DNA from: Marinobacterium iners DSM 11526
GTDB lineage: Bacteria; Pseudomonadota; Gammaproteobacteria; Pseudomonadales; Balneatricaceae
DNA: 64,000 nt
Assembly: GCF_900107855.1 (NCBI RefSeq)
Contig: NZ_FNRJ01000004.1
Location: 186,001 to 250,000, forward strand
Reading direction: 5' to 3'
Below are positions 56,163 through 64,000 of the stretch, piece after piece; within the stretch, counting starts at the first letter, position 1; the number at the start of each line of letters is the position of its first letter. The notes under the pieces were generated by a model. That model was given only the letters and a program-made list of their open reading frames with translations. It did no database searches and was not told where the DNA came from. Both the position numbers and the translations under genes were made by a program.

Positions 56163-56415
56163 GCCGTGACCCAGATTCTTGTTATTGGTGGGTTTTTACT
56201 TAGGGTATTTGCTTATTTGGAAGCTGTAAACCTGTAAATTGTCTGTCACCAAATACAGTCATTGTGCAGCAGGTCAATAACCCTGTCTGAATACGTTTAC
56301 ACTGACTGTCAGGCACGATTTAATGACTGCTGGAGACAAAAACCGTTAAAGTCCGCGGTTTGTCAGGGTTAGCCCAACGATTCACCGATGCTGCCAGCCC
56401 CAGAGGAAGGTAAAG

Positions 56416-58401
56416 ATGTTCAAGTATTCCCCCGATACAAAATCGATGCGCTACCGCGCCGGCAAACTGCTGGAGCGGTTACTCGAGCTGGTTGGCATGC
56501 GTTCGCTCGATGCCCAGTTCATGTTTTCCTATGTGATCATCTTCGTGCTGACTGCAGTGATTGGCGCTGCCGTTTACCTTTCTGACAATACAGATGCATC
56601 CGCAATCAATGTGGCGGGTGCCCAACGCATGCTGAGCCAGAAAATGGCCAAGGAAGTGCTGCTGCTGTCTCAGGATGTCGGGGACCGCAGCGGAGTGACC
56701 AAAACCATGAATGCGTTTGAGAGCGCACACCAAGCATTGCTGAATGGCTCTGCCGAGCAAGGCATCAAGGCTGCGGAGGATGCAGAGATACGCTCTCGGC
56801 TCGAGCAGGTGGGTACACTCTGGAACAGTTATCGTGCAACGCTGAACCAGTACCTGCAGCAACCGGATACTGCCTTGTTGCCAAAGCTGGAGCAGCAGTC
56901 ACTGACATTGCTCAAGGAAATGAACAACACCGTTGGGTTGATGGAATCCAAAGCACTGGGACAACAGAAACTGCTGCAGCAAATCGCACTTTGGGTAACC
57001 GCTCTGGTGCTGCTGCTGATCGTGATGGGCCGCTCTTTTGGTCTGACAGTCATGTTCCGTCAGATCAAGAACCTGCGTGACCATCTGCGGGTACTGGCGC
57101 TGGGTAATTTCTCGGTTCCGATTGAAATCGATAACCCGAGAAACGAGGTAGGTCAAAACTATACTGCCTACAACGAAATCATCCTCGAAATCGGCGAACT
57201 GTTGCATCAGGTAACCCAAACTGCAGGGCGTATCAGTACAGGGGTGGGCCAGGTGAACTCGGCGTTGTCGGACACCGACCGTGGTGTGACCAGTCAGCAA
57301 TCGCAAATTGATCAGGTAGCGGCAGCCGTGACTGAAATGGCATCCACGGTGCAGGAGGTGGCTCAAAGTGCATCCAGCGCCGCGTCCTCGGCTGAGGCGG
57401 CCAACGACTCTGCCAAGGGTGGCCAGCAGCTGGTGGCACAGGTTAGCGATCAGATCGGTGGTGTGGCGGATCAGGTGCGTCACTCCGGTGAGGTCATTCG
57501 TGAGCTGGCGAAAGACTCAGAAGAGGTCAGCCAGATTCTGGATGTGATTACCGGTATTGCCGAGCAGACCAACCTGCTGGCACTGAACGCCGCCATTGAG
57601 GCTGCTCGCGCCGGTGAGCAGGGGCGTGGTTTTGCCGTAGTGGCAGATGAGGTTCGTACGCTGGCTCAGCGTACCCAGGAATCAACTGAAAATATTGCAC
57701 GTATTGTTGAGCGGTTGCAGAAACAGTCGACCTCAGCGGTACACTCAATTGAAACCAGTCAGCGTATGGCTGAAGAGAGTGTGGCGCAGGCTGAAGAGGC
57801 GCGCAGTGTCATTTTGAGAATTGTGGATGCGGTGGGCGTCATTACCGACATGAACACCCAGATCGCTACCGCTGCCGAAGAGCAGAGCCAAGTGGCACAC
57901 GATATGGATCGCCATATTACCGGTATTGCGGATCAGGCGCGCAGAACCTCCGCGTATTCAAAGCAGTCGGTTGAAGTGACCAGCCAGATCAGTGGTTATG
58001 TGGAAAGTTTATTGAAGGGAGTCAGTCGATTTGAAACCAATGTACAGGGTATCGATCTGGGCGCTGCCAAGGCGGCCCACCTGTCCTGGAAAACACGGCT
58101 GCGCAGCTTTCTGGATGGCAAGTCAAGCCTGACAGAGAAAGAGGCCGTGTCGCATATGGATTGTGCCTTCGGTAAGTGGTACTACTCGGAAGGCAAAGAG
58201 AAATATGGCAGCCTGCGCGAATTCACCAGCATTGAATCACCGCACGAGAAGCTGCATGCGCAGGTGAAGGAAGCGATTCGGTATCGTCAGGCCAAAGAGT
58301 TTGATCGTGCTGAAAACTGCTACGATCAGGTTGCGGCCATCTCTGCCGAAATCGTACAAAAGCTGACGGCGCTGGAAGACAAGGTGCAGCAGCGTAAGTA
58401 A
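56416..58401 (+). CDS. Methyl-accepting chemotaxis protein with PilJ-type sensor and CZB domain (661 aa)
   Basis: Span at about 36-57, then a PilJ/NIT-type sensor ([29 protein letters not shown]), second span at about 193-213, a HAMP-like part, and the signalling tip [39 protein letters not shown]. The C-terminal 100 residues are a chemoreceptor zinc-binding (CZB) domain: [15 protein letters not shown]...SPHEKLH, giving the His-Cys-His-His zinc set. CZB domains in other species respond to zinc or hypochlorite. AAGGTAAAG precedes the ATG. Confidence 0.92.
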   Translation: MFKYSPDTKSMRYRAGKLLERLLELVGMRSLDAQFMFSYVIIFVLTAVIGAAVYLSDNTDASAINVAGAQRMLSQKMAKEVLLLSQDVGDRSGVTKTMNAFESAHQALLNGSAEQGIKAAEDAEIRSRLEQVGTLWNSYRATLNQYLQQPDTALLPKLEQQSLTLLKEMNNTVGLMESKALGQQKLLQQIALWVTALVLLLIVMGRSFGLTVMFRQIKNLRDHLRVLALGNFSVPIEIDNPRNEVGQNYTAYNEIILEIGELLHQVTQTAGRISTGVGQVNSALSDTDRGVTSQQSQIDQVAAAVTEMASTVQEVAQSASSAASSAEAANDSAKGGQQLVAQVSDQIGGVADQVRHSGEVIRELAKDSEEVSQILDVITGIAEQTNLLALNAAIEAARAGEQGRGFAVVADEVRTLAQRTQESTENIARIVERLQKQSTSAVHSIETSQRMAEESVAQAEEARSVILRIVDAVGVITDMNTQIATAAEEQSQVAHDMDRHITGIADQARRTSAYSKQSVEVTSQISGYVESLLKGVSRFETNVQGIDLGAAKAAHLSWKTRLRSFLDGKSSLTEKEAVSHMDCAFGKWYYSEGKEKYGSLREFTSIESPHEKLHAQVKEAIRYRQAKEFDRAENCYDQVAAISAEIVQKLTALEDKVQQRK

Positions 58402-58422
58402 TCGATAAACTTGGCTGAGATG

Positions 58423-58447
58423 AAACGCCCCGCATTGCGGGGTGTTT
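58423..58447 (+). terminator. Terminator of the CZB chemoreceptor gene
   Basis: CGCCCCGC/GCGGGGTG stem with loop ATT, extended by A-T pairs into a short T run, 21 bases past the stop. Confidence 0.75.
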
Positions 58448-58546
58448 ACGTTCTGGAGAAAGGGTTGCTCGCTCAGGTTTTCACAACCCAGAAGTTACCT
58501 GTCTGCACCGTATCACACAGAGACTGGATGCCAAATAATTCATGTA

Positions 58547-58575
58547 TAAAAAAAGCGGCTTCTGTAAGCCGCTTC
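58547..58575 (-). terminator. Terminator of the decarboxylase gene
   Basis: AAGCGGCTT/AAGCCGCTT perfect stem with loop CTGT (58553-58574), followed on the minus strand by seven T residues. Confidence 0.9.
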
Positions 58576-58601
58576 TGTACGTGCTGTTTGTTGTACGTCG
58601 A

Positions 58602-60857
58602 TCAGTCTTTGACCACATCCACGAAGTACGCATCTCTGCCGTTTACCTGCTCACGTACGAGGCCGTGAACATCGGTCTCGAAGCCAGGGAAGCGAGAGTT
58701 GAAATCGCGTGCAAACTGCAGATAGCGCACGATGGTCTTGTTGAAGCGTTCGCCCGGTACCAGCAGCGGGATGCCCGGTGGGTAGGGGGTCACCAGCATC
58801 GCAGTGACGCGGCCTTCGAGGGCGTCGATGGAAACCCGCTCTACCTCACGGTGCGCCATTTTGGCCCAGGCATCGGCCGGTGTCATGGCCGGTTCGATGT
58901 TGGACAGGTACATTTCGGTGGTGATGCGAGCCACATCATACTGCTTGTAGACGTTATGAATCTCGGTACAGAGATCGCGCAGACCAACGCGCTCATAGGT
59001 GGGATGACGCTGGGCAAATTCGGGCATCACACGCCACATGGGCAGGTTCTGGTCGTAGTCATCCTTGAACTGCTGAAGTTCGGTCACCATTGAGTTCCAG
59101 CGGCCCTTGGTGATGCCGATGGTGAACATGATGAAGAAGGAGTAAAGGCCGCTTTTCTCAATGATGATGCCGTGCTCGGCCAGATATTTGCTGACGATGG
59201 CGGCTGGAATGCCGACTTCGTCGAACTCGCCTTCAAGATTTAGCCCCGGTGTAATGATGGTAGACTTGATCGGGTCCAGCATGTTGAAGCCAGAGTCGAT
59301 CTTGCCAAAGCCGTGCCAATCATCGTTGTCATGGATGATCCAGTTATCACGGTCTCCCAAGCCTTCCTCAGCCTGCACATCCGGCCCCCAGACCTTGAAC
59401 CACCAGTCGTCTTCGCCAAACTCCTCGTCCACCTTGTGCATGGCACGGCGGAAATCGATCGCTTCCAGCAGTGATTCTTCCACCAGAGCCTTGCCGCCCG
59501 GGGGTTCCATCATGGCGGCGGCCACGTCACAGGACGCAATGATCGCGTACTGCGGGCTGGTAGAGGAGTGCATCAGGTAGGATTCGTTGAAACGGTGTGT
59601 ATCCAGCTTTCGGCTGGTGCCGTCCTGCACCAGAATCTGGGAGGCCTGCGACAATCCTGCCAGCAGTTTGTGGGTGGATTGGGTCGCAAACACCAGCGTT
59701 TCATCCGAGCGTGGACGATCCGGCCCGATGGCATGCATGTTGTGGTAGAACTCATGGAACGATGCGTGCGGCAGCCAGGCCTCATCGAAGTGCAGGGTGT
59801 CGATGGTATTGCCCAGCATCTCCTTGATCGTTTCCACGTTGTAAACGATGCCGTCGTAGGTGCTCTGGGTAATGGTCAAGATACGTGGCTTTTTGTTCTT
59901 CGCCTCGCGGGCAAAGGGGTTGGCCTCGATTTTCTTGCGGATGGTTTCAGGGTCGAATTCACTTTTGGGAATCGGACCAATGATGCCGTAGTTGTTGCGG
60001 GTCGGCATCAAGAACACTGGGATCGCACCGGTCATGATGATCGAGTGCAGAATCGACTTGTGGCAATTCCGGTCGACTACGACGATGTCACCCGGCGCTA
60101 CGGTAGAGTGCCACACGACCTTGTTGGAAGTGGACGTGCCGTTGGTGACAAAGAACAGATGATCGGCATTGAAGATGCGTGCGGCATTGGACTCACTGGC
60201 TGATACCGGGCCGGTGTGGTCCAGTAGTTGGCCCAGCTCTTCTACTGCGTTGCACACGTCTGCGCGCAGCATGTTTTCACCGAAAAACTGGTGAAACATC
60301 TGGCCTACAGGGCTTTTCAGAAAGGCAACACCGCCTGAATGGCCGGGGCAGTGCCAGGAGTAGGAGCTGTCACTGGCGTAGTCCATCAGCGCCTTGAAGA
60401 AAGGCGGGGCCAGGCTTTCCAGGTACTTGGTCGCTTCGCGAATGATGTGGCGGGCCACGAACTCGGGTGTGTCCTCGAACATATGGATGAAACCATGCAG
60501 CTCGCGCAGGATATCGTTGGAGATATGGCGTGAGGTGCGGGTTTCACCGTAGAGGAACACCGGAATATCAGCGTTGCGCTTGCGCACCTCACCGATGAAG
60601 TCACGAATTGATTTCAACGCCTTATCCACATCTTCATCGGAGCCGGAACCGAACTCTTCGTCATCGATGGACAGGATAAAGCAGGAGGCCCGACTGGCCT
60701 GCTGTGCGAATGATGTCAGGTCACCGTAGCTGGTAAATCCGACCACTTCCATGCCTTCGCGACTGATCGCTTCGGCCAGATCCCGGATACCGGAACCCGA
60801 GATGTTTTCGGAGCGGAAATCTTCGTCGATGATGACGACGGGGAAACGAAACTTCAT
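58602..60857 (-). CDS. Orn/Lys/Arg family basic amino-acid decarboxylase (LdcA/AdiA-like)
   Basis: 751 residues, PLP-dependent fold type I. N-terminal wing (response-regulator-like, about 1-130), then the large domain with PLP Lys397 in THKLLAGLSQAS, CPGHSGG, TNGTSTSN and HFDEAWLPHASFH. Length matches AdiA/LdcA-type enzymes better than the 711-713-residue LdcC/SpeC. It could decarboxylate arginine or lysine; substrate is not fixed by sequence. No antiporter gene (adiC, cadB) is adjacent, so a simple acid-resistance operon is not present. ATG 60857 follows AGGA; GTG at 60863 is also in frame. Confidence 0.92.
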   Translation of the reverse strand: MKFRFPVVIIDEDFRSENISGSGIRDLAEAISREGMEVVGFTSYGDLTSFAQQASRASCFILSIDDEEFGSGSDEDVDKALKSIRDFIGEVRKRNADIPVFLYGETRTSRHISNDILRELHGFIHMFEDTPEFVARHIIREATKYLESLAPPFFKALMDYASDSSYSWHCPGHSGGVAFLKSPVGQMFHQFFGENMLRADVCNAVEELGQLLDHTGPVSASESNAARIFNADHLFFVTNGTSTSNKVVWHSTVAPGDIVVVDRNCHKSILHSIIMTGAIPVFLMPTRNNYGIIGPIPKSEFDPETIRKKIEANPFAREAKNKKPRILTITQSTYDGIVYNVETIKEMLGNTIDTLHFDEAWLPHASFHEFYHNMHAIGPDRPRSDETLVFATQSTHKLLAGLSQASQILVQDGTSRKLDTHRFNESYLMHSSTSPQYAIIASCDVAAAMMEPPGGKALVEESLLEAIDFRRAMHKVDEEFGEDDWWFKVWGPDVQAEEGLGDRDNWIIHDNDDWHGFGKIDSGFNMLDPIKSTIITPGLNLEGEFDEVGIPAAIVSKYLAEHGIIIEKSGLYSFFIMFTIGITKGRWNSMVTELQQFKDDYDQNLPMWRVMPEFAQRHPTYERVGLRDLCTEIHNVYKQYDVARITTEMYLSNIEPAMTPADAWAKMAHREVERVSIDALEGRVTAMLVTPYPPGIPLLVPGERFNKTIVRYLQFARDFNSRFPGFETDVHGLVREQVNGRDAYFVDVVKD

Positions 60858-60939
60858 GCACACATCCTGCAGGTTGAGGGCGGTTCCTAAGAGTTCAGGT
60901 CAGCAATTGTAGCAGTGGCAGGGTCAGAGTAAAGCTACA

Positions 60940-61563
60940 TCAACGGTCCTGCTGACCGGCAACTGATGGACGCCTGGCCATCTGGTTAAGCCACTTTTGC
61001 AGGTTTGGCAAACTATCATCGACCTGTAGTTCCAACCGAGGCAGAAAGCGGCACAGGACCCACAACGTGATATCGGCGATACTGAAATGCTCTCCTGCAA
61101 CCCATGAGTGGGTACTCAACTGCTGATCCACAACAGGCAGAAATGCGTTTACCCTTTTTTGTGATTCCTCTCCCCAGCTTTTGACACAGTTTTCCCGGTC
61201 ACTGAAGAACCCTGTCAGGTTGCGAAATGCTTGAAAAGCGGGCACTAAACCCTGTAACTCTACTATCCGCTGCCACATTTCAACGCGGGCCTGCTCCAGT
61301 GGCGTATCGCCAAACAGAGCCTTGTCGTTGGGTGTAATGGCGTCAAAGTAGCGACAGATTGCAAGGCTTTCGCAGATACAGGTGCCATCATCGAGCTCCA
61401 GCACCGGAATCAGCCCATTGGGCGCTTTCTGTAAAAACGTCTTGGTACGGTTTTCGGCGCCTTTGGTATCAACCTGTTGGCGTTCCACTTCGACTCCCAG
61501 TTCTTTGAGAAAAATGGCAACACGCAGAGCGCTCGGGGTGGCAGAGTTTTCAAGCAGTTTCAT
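60940..61563 (-). CDS. Glutathione S-transferase family protein
   Basis: 207 residues. Thioredoxin-like N-domain (SATPSALRVAIFLKELGVEVERQQVD, then PNGLIPVLELDDGTCICESLAICRYFD with the Glu-Ser glutathione-binding pair) and the helical C-domain (AGEHFSIADITLWVL). I start at ATG 61563, six bases after GAGG. The Ser in SATPS is at the usual catalytic spot for Ser/Cys-type GSTs. Cytosolic; substrate unknown. Confidence 0.92.
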   Translation of the reverse strand: MKLLENSATPSALRVAIFLKELGVEVERQQVDTKGAENRTKTFLQKAPNGLIPVLELDDGTCICESLAICRYFDAITPNDKALFGDTPLEQARVEMWQRIVELQGLVPAFQAFRNLTGFFSDRENCVKSWGEESQKRVNAFLPVVDQQLSTHSWVAGEHFSIADITLWVLCRFLPRLELQVDDSLPNLQKWLNQMARRPSVAGQQDR

Positions 61564-61713
61564 GTTGGGCCTCTGTATTGTTGTTATTCGGCAATAATTA
61601 AAACTGTTCACGACACGGGTTCTGGTCAACACTATCGCCGACATACAGTTTATGCCAGATGCATTTTATTCAGGCGAGTCAAAATACAACTCGCTGTCGG
61701 GAGTTAATCTGAA

Positions 61714-62622
61714 ATGATCGTTCGCAAGCGCCCGGGCGCCATCGGCCTGATGCTGGCCTGGAAAGGCTCGGTTGTACCTCATGTGTTGCCTCATATCATT
61801 CTGGTCGGGCTGTTCGCTCTTGCCGTTACCTGGGGCATGAGGCGGCATTATCTTGATGGGGTTGTCGAGTACAGCCTGTTGCCGTTTACTCTGATCGGTA
61901 TAGCCCTGTCGATACTGCTGAGCGTGCGCAATACCGCAACCTATGACCGTTGGTGGGAAGCCAGAAAGCAGTGGGGGCACATGGTGTATGAAGTGCGCAG
62001 CCTGGCGCGTGCCAGTGGTATCTATTTGGCAGACGGGGAGCGTCGACACCTGCTGTCATGTGTACTGGCGCACAGTCACCTGTTGCGGGGTCAACTGCGT
62101 GGCGAAGATGTACGTGATGATCTGCCACCGGATCTGCCGGCTGAAATGATCAATATGGCGCTTTCGAAACGCAATCCGGCGGAGTTCATGCTTCAGCAGG
62201 CGGGGTTACAGGTTGCTCAGTCGCTGCAGTCGGGACAGATCGATACCATCGCGGCGGCGGCCCTGGATCGTCACCTGCATGAGCTGGCCGGGATTCAGGC
62301 TGCATCTGAACGGATTGCGCATACACCCTTGCCTTTTGCCTACACACTGTTGGCACATCGGACGGCCTATATTTACTGTTACCTTCTTCCGTTTGGGTTG
62401 GTCGGTGCCGCTGGCTGGTTTACCCCGGTGTTTTGCGCCATCGTGGCCTACACGTTTTTTGGGCTGGACCGACTATCCGAGCAACTGGAATTTCCTTTCG
62501 GGCGTGAAAGTAATGACCTGCCATTGGATGCAATATGCCGCATTCATGAAATCAGTATCGCAGAAGCGTTGGGAGAAACCGCACCTGAACTTCTGCAGCC
62601 TGTTGAGTTTCTGCTGCAGTAA
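61714..62622 (+). CDS. Bestrophin-like (UPF0187) membrane protein
   Basis: 302 residues with hydrophobic segments at about 23-45, 48-70 and two near 205-245. The VRNTATYDRWWEARKQWGHMVYEVRSLAR block is the bestrophin-family hallmark, as is LPFAYTLLAHRTAYIYCYLLPFGLVGAAGWFTPVFCAIVAYTFFGLDRLSEQLEFPFG. Family members are pentameric ion channels. It is a single gene between a GST and a terminator. Confidence 0.9.
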   Translation: MIVRKRPGAIGLMLAWKGSVVPHVLPHIILVGLFALAVTWGMRRHYLDGVVEYSLLPFTLIGIALSILLSVRNTATYDRWWEARKQWGHMVYEVRSLARASGIYLADGERRHLLSCVLAHSHLLRGQLRGEDVRDDLPPDLPAEMINMALSKRNPAEFMLQQAGLQVAQSLQSGQIDTIAAAALDRHLHELAGIQAASERIAHTPLPFAYTLLAHRTAYIYCYLLPFGLVGAAGWFTPVFCAIVAYTFFGLDRLSEQLEFPFGRESNDLPLDAICRIHEISIAEALGETAPELLQPVEFLLQ

Positions 62623-62645
62623 CCCCGGAACCAGGTCAACCAACG

Positions 62646-62670
62646 AAAAAGCCGGCTCAAGAGAGCCGGC
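62646..62670 (-). terminator. Terminator of the porin gene
   Basis: GCCGGCTC/GAGCCGGC stem with loop AAGA (62651-62670) and T5 on the minus strand (62646-62650), 60 bases past the porin stop. Confidence 0.85.
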
Positions 62671-62729
62671 AGTGAGCCGTGACCGTTCAGGCCCGAAGGG
62701 GGTAAGGCGTGAACGGCTACGCTAGTCCA

Positions 62730-63656
62730 TTAGAATTTGACGCGCATACCTGCCAGGTAGCCCATGTCGGCACCGTCTTCGTCAGAGTCAGCGATTTCTG
62801 CAAACAGGCTGACGTTTTTCTGAGTCGGGAACTTGTAGGTTACGTTGGCGTACCATTCAGTGATGTCGTCTCCGGCATCAAAGTCTTCGTTAACCATACC
62901 GATAGCCATGCTGGTAGTGCTGGCGACCGGGAACGACACGGCAATGTTGTAAAGGTCAGCGATGTCATCAGTGCTGCTGTAGTCAGCTGCGAAAGTAGCA
63001 AAGCCGGCGTCATAAGAGGCACTGATACCCCAGGTGTCATAAGAATCGGCACCGATCGCTTCCTTTGCGTTCTGATAGGCCGCTGCCAGTGTCAGATCAC
63101 CAAGGTTGGTGGATGCGAAAAGATCGAAATACTCACCGTTTTCGCTGTCTTCACCTTCGGCATCCATCTCGTAGGACGCAACCAGATAAACATTCTCCAG
63201 CTCGATGTCCATACGGATAGTGTCATCACCGTCGGTAGACATGCCATCGAAGCGGTCTTCGTTTACGGTCTTCAGTTCGTAGGCTTCCTCGATACCGAAC
63301 TCGTCAGATGCAAAGTTCTGTTTACCGAAGGAAACAGACGTGTTTCCGAAGGCCAGGCCCAGGTAAGCTTCTTCAAGCTTGCTGCCATCCTGTTTGTCTT
63401 CAGCGGCATCCTTGAAGCCGAAATCGACGCGACCAAAGGCTTTCATATCGTTGCCCAGGTCGTAGCTGACGTAGTTTTTCAGCTCCAGATCATCGAACTC
63501 GATATCAGCGTGTTCGTCTTCGCCAATTTCCTTGCGCAGCTGAACCTGCAGGTCACCGTTCAGCTTATAGGTAAAGCCATTGCCTTCATAAACAGTAACA
63601 GCGCTGGCGGAGCTGGCAGCAGCGGAAACTGCAACAGCCAGAAGAAGCTTTTTCAT
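62730..63656 (-). CDS. Gram-negative outer-membrane porin
   Basis: 308 residues. Signal peptide MKKLLLAVAVSAAASSASA, then alternating beta strands and very acidic loops (GEDEHADIEFDDLELKNYVSYDL, MDAEGEDSENGEYFD), ending in the aromatic VKF expected of beta-barrel proteins. The YLGLAFGNTSVSFGKQNF pattern matches porin-type barrels. Strong acidity is common for marine porins. General diffusion of small solutes is inferred. The unknown partial gene lies upstream on the same strand, 38 bases away. Confidence 0.9.
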   Translation of the reverse strand: MKKLLLAVAVSAAASSASAVTVYEGNGFTYKLNGDLQVQLRKEIGEDEHADIEFDDLELKNYVSYDLGNDMKAFGRVDFGFKDAAEDKQDGSKLEEAYLGLAFGNTSVSFGKQNFASDEFGIEEAYELKTVNEDRFDGMSTDGDDTIRMDIELENVYLVASYEMDAEGEDSENGEYFDLFASTNLGDLTLAAAYQNAKEAIGADSYDTWGISASYDAGFATFAADYSSTDDIADLYNIAVSFPVASTTSMAIGMVNEDFDAGDDITEWYANVTYKFPTQKNVSLFAEIADSDEDGADMGYLAGMRVKF

Positions 63657-63694
63657 GTGCGAGACTCCAAATAAAAGAATAGTAAGGGTGAGGT

Positions 63695-64000
63695 TTACTG
63701 GCTGGATTTAATCCAGCTCTTGAATTTATTCCGTGTTTCCGTACTGGCCTGCTCATACCAGAACTGCAGCATTTGCCCGACCATTTTCTGGTCAGCATGA
63801 ATGCCACTTGAAACCGACTGAGCAGGTGTTCCTTTATTAAAATTGTGTGTTTCGGTATTTAAAGAGGCCATGGCTGCTCCAGCGGAAGAACTATTAAAGG
63901 CCTTGAGCTCTTTTTCATAGTCACGTGCCAGCTGGAAACCTTCTTTCTCCAACTTGCCAAAATCAAAAGGAATGGATTTCCCATCAGTATTTTGCAAACG
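63695..64000 (-). CDS. Unknown protein, 3' part of a gene continuing past the window
   Basis: The minus-strand frame is open from the right edge to the stop at 63695 (about 101 codons). Its only in-window start is a TTG at 63997, so it is probably a 5'-truncated view. The visible part is rich in charged helices (FGKLEKEGFQLARDYEKELKAF, MVGQMLQFWYEQASTETRNKFKSWIKSSQ); I could not assign a family, although helix-rich phasin-like proteins are one thought. Confidence 0.6.
   Translation of the reverse strand, partial: RLQNTDGKSIPFDFGKLEKEGFQLARDYEKELKAFNSSSAGAAMASLNTETHNFNKGTPAQSVSSGIHADQKMVGQMLQFWYEQASTETRNKFKSWIKSSQ

Noticed and set aside
58602-60857. Acid-resistance operon with an amino-acid antiporter
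   Set aside because: No adiC/cadB-type antiporter gene is next to the decarboxylase.

Overview
The window looks like the chromosome of a gammaproteobacterium, most likely a marine Oceanospirillales-type organism (Marinobacterium- or Nitrincola-like; inferred, since no rRNA is present). Reasons: the order dnaX-ybaB-recR-rnd-ycgL-ycgN, an Lrp and RpsA close to other gammaproteobacteria, an acidic outer-membrane porin, two chemoreceptors, an AGCS amino-acid symporter and a bicarbonate-type permease. No insertion sequence, prophage, CRISPR array or integrase was seen; most of it is ordinary core chromosome.

Layout. 1-6 kb: three minus-strand genes for secreted proteins, two of which end in an IPTL-CTERM sorting signal; they share intergenic and leader repeats and arose partly by tandem duplication. 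6-9.6 kb: an AraC-type regulator and the ycjX-ycjF pair. 9.8-12.1 kb: an alanine/glycine symporter and lrp. 12.3-17.1 kb: the dnaX-ybaB-recR-rnd-ycgL-ycgN run; dnaX keeps the A AAA AAG slippery site that makes the gamma subunit in E. coli. 17.2-22 kb: rpsA (away from its usual cmk/ihfB neighbours), an unknown membrane coiled-coil gene and prc. 22.1-24 kb: an FKBP lipoprotein and aminopeptidase apeB. 24-28 kb: a two-gene signalling module, a response regulator with a partly degenerate hemerythrin-like domain followed by a hybrid histidine kinase. 28-30.4 kb: a bicarbonate-type permease and a divergent LysR regulator around a 28-bp palindrome, then a rhodanese. 30.5-33.5 kb: an orphan ABC ATPase, a glycosyltransferase and an AEC transporter. 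33.6-33.8 kb: tRNA-Pro and tRNA-Asn behind one sigma-70 promoter; the tRNA-Pro acceptor stem is badly mismatched.

34-39.5 kb: an MksF-MksE-MksB SMC-type condensin operon without the MksG/JetD nuclease. 40-48 kb: a DUF3422 membrane protein, bolA, aroA, ogt, a ydcH-like gene, an MsbA-type ABC exporter, a ClsB-type phospholipase D enzyme, a SlyB-like lipoprotein and a UPF0149 protein. 48.4-51.8 kb: recQ, a yqaA-like membrane gene and a membrane-anchored putative zinc peptidase. 52-54 kb: a KamA-family radical SAM enzyme and a PhnA/YjdM protein. 54-58.4 kb: two chemoreceptors in opposite orientations. 58.6-64 kb: a basic amino-acid decarboxylase, a GST, a bestrophin, a porin and the 3' part of an unknown gene.

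The most unusual items are the hemerythrin-like response regulator with its kinase, the IPTL-CTERM duplication cluster, the mismatched tRNA-Pro, the nuclease-less MksBEF operon and a class of strong U-tract-free hairpins between convergent genes. I found no clearly new multi-gene defence or mobile system.
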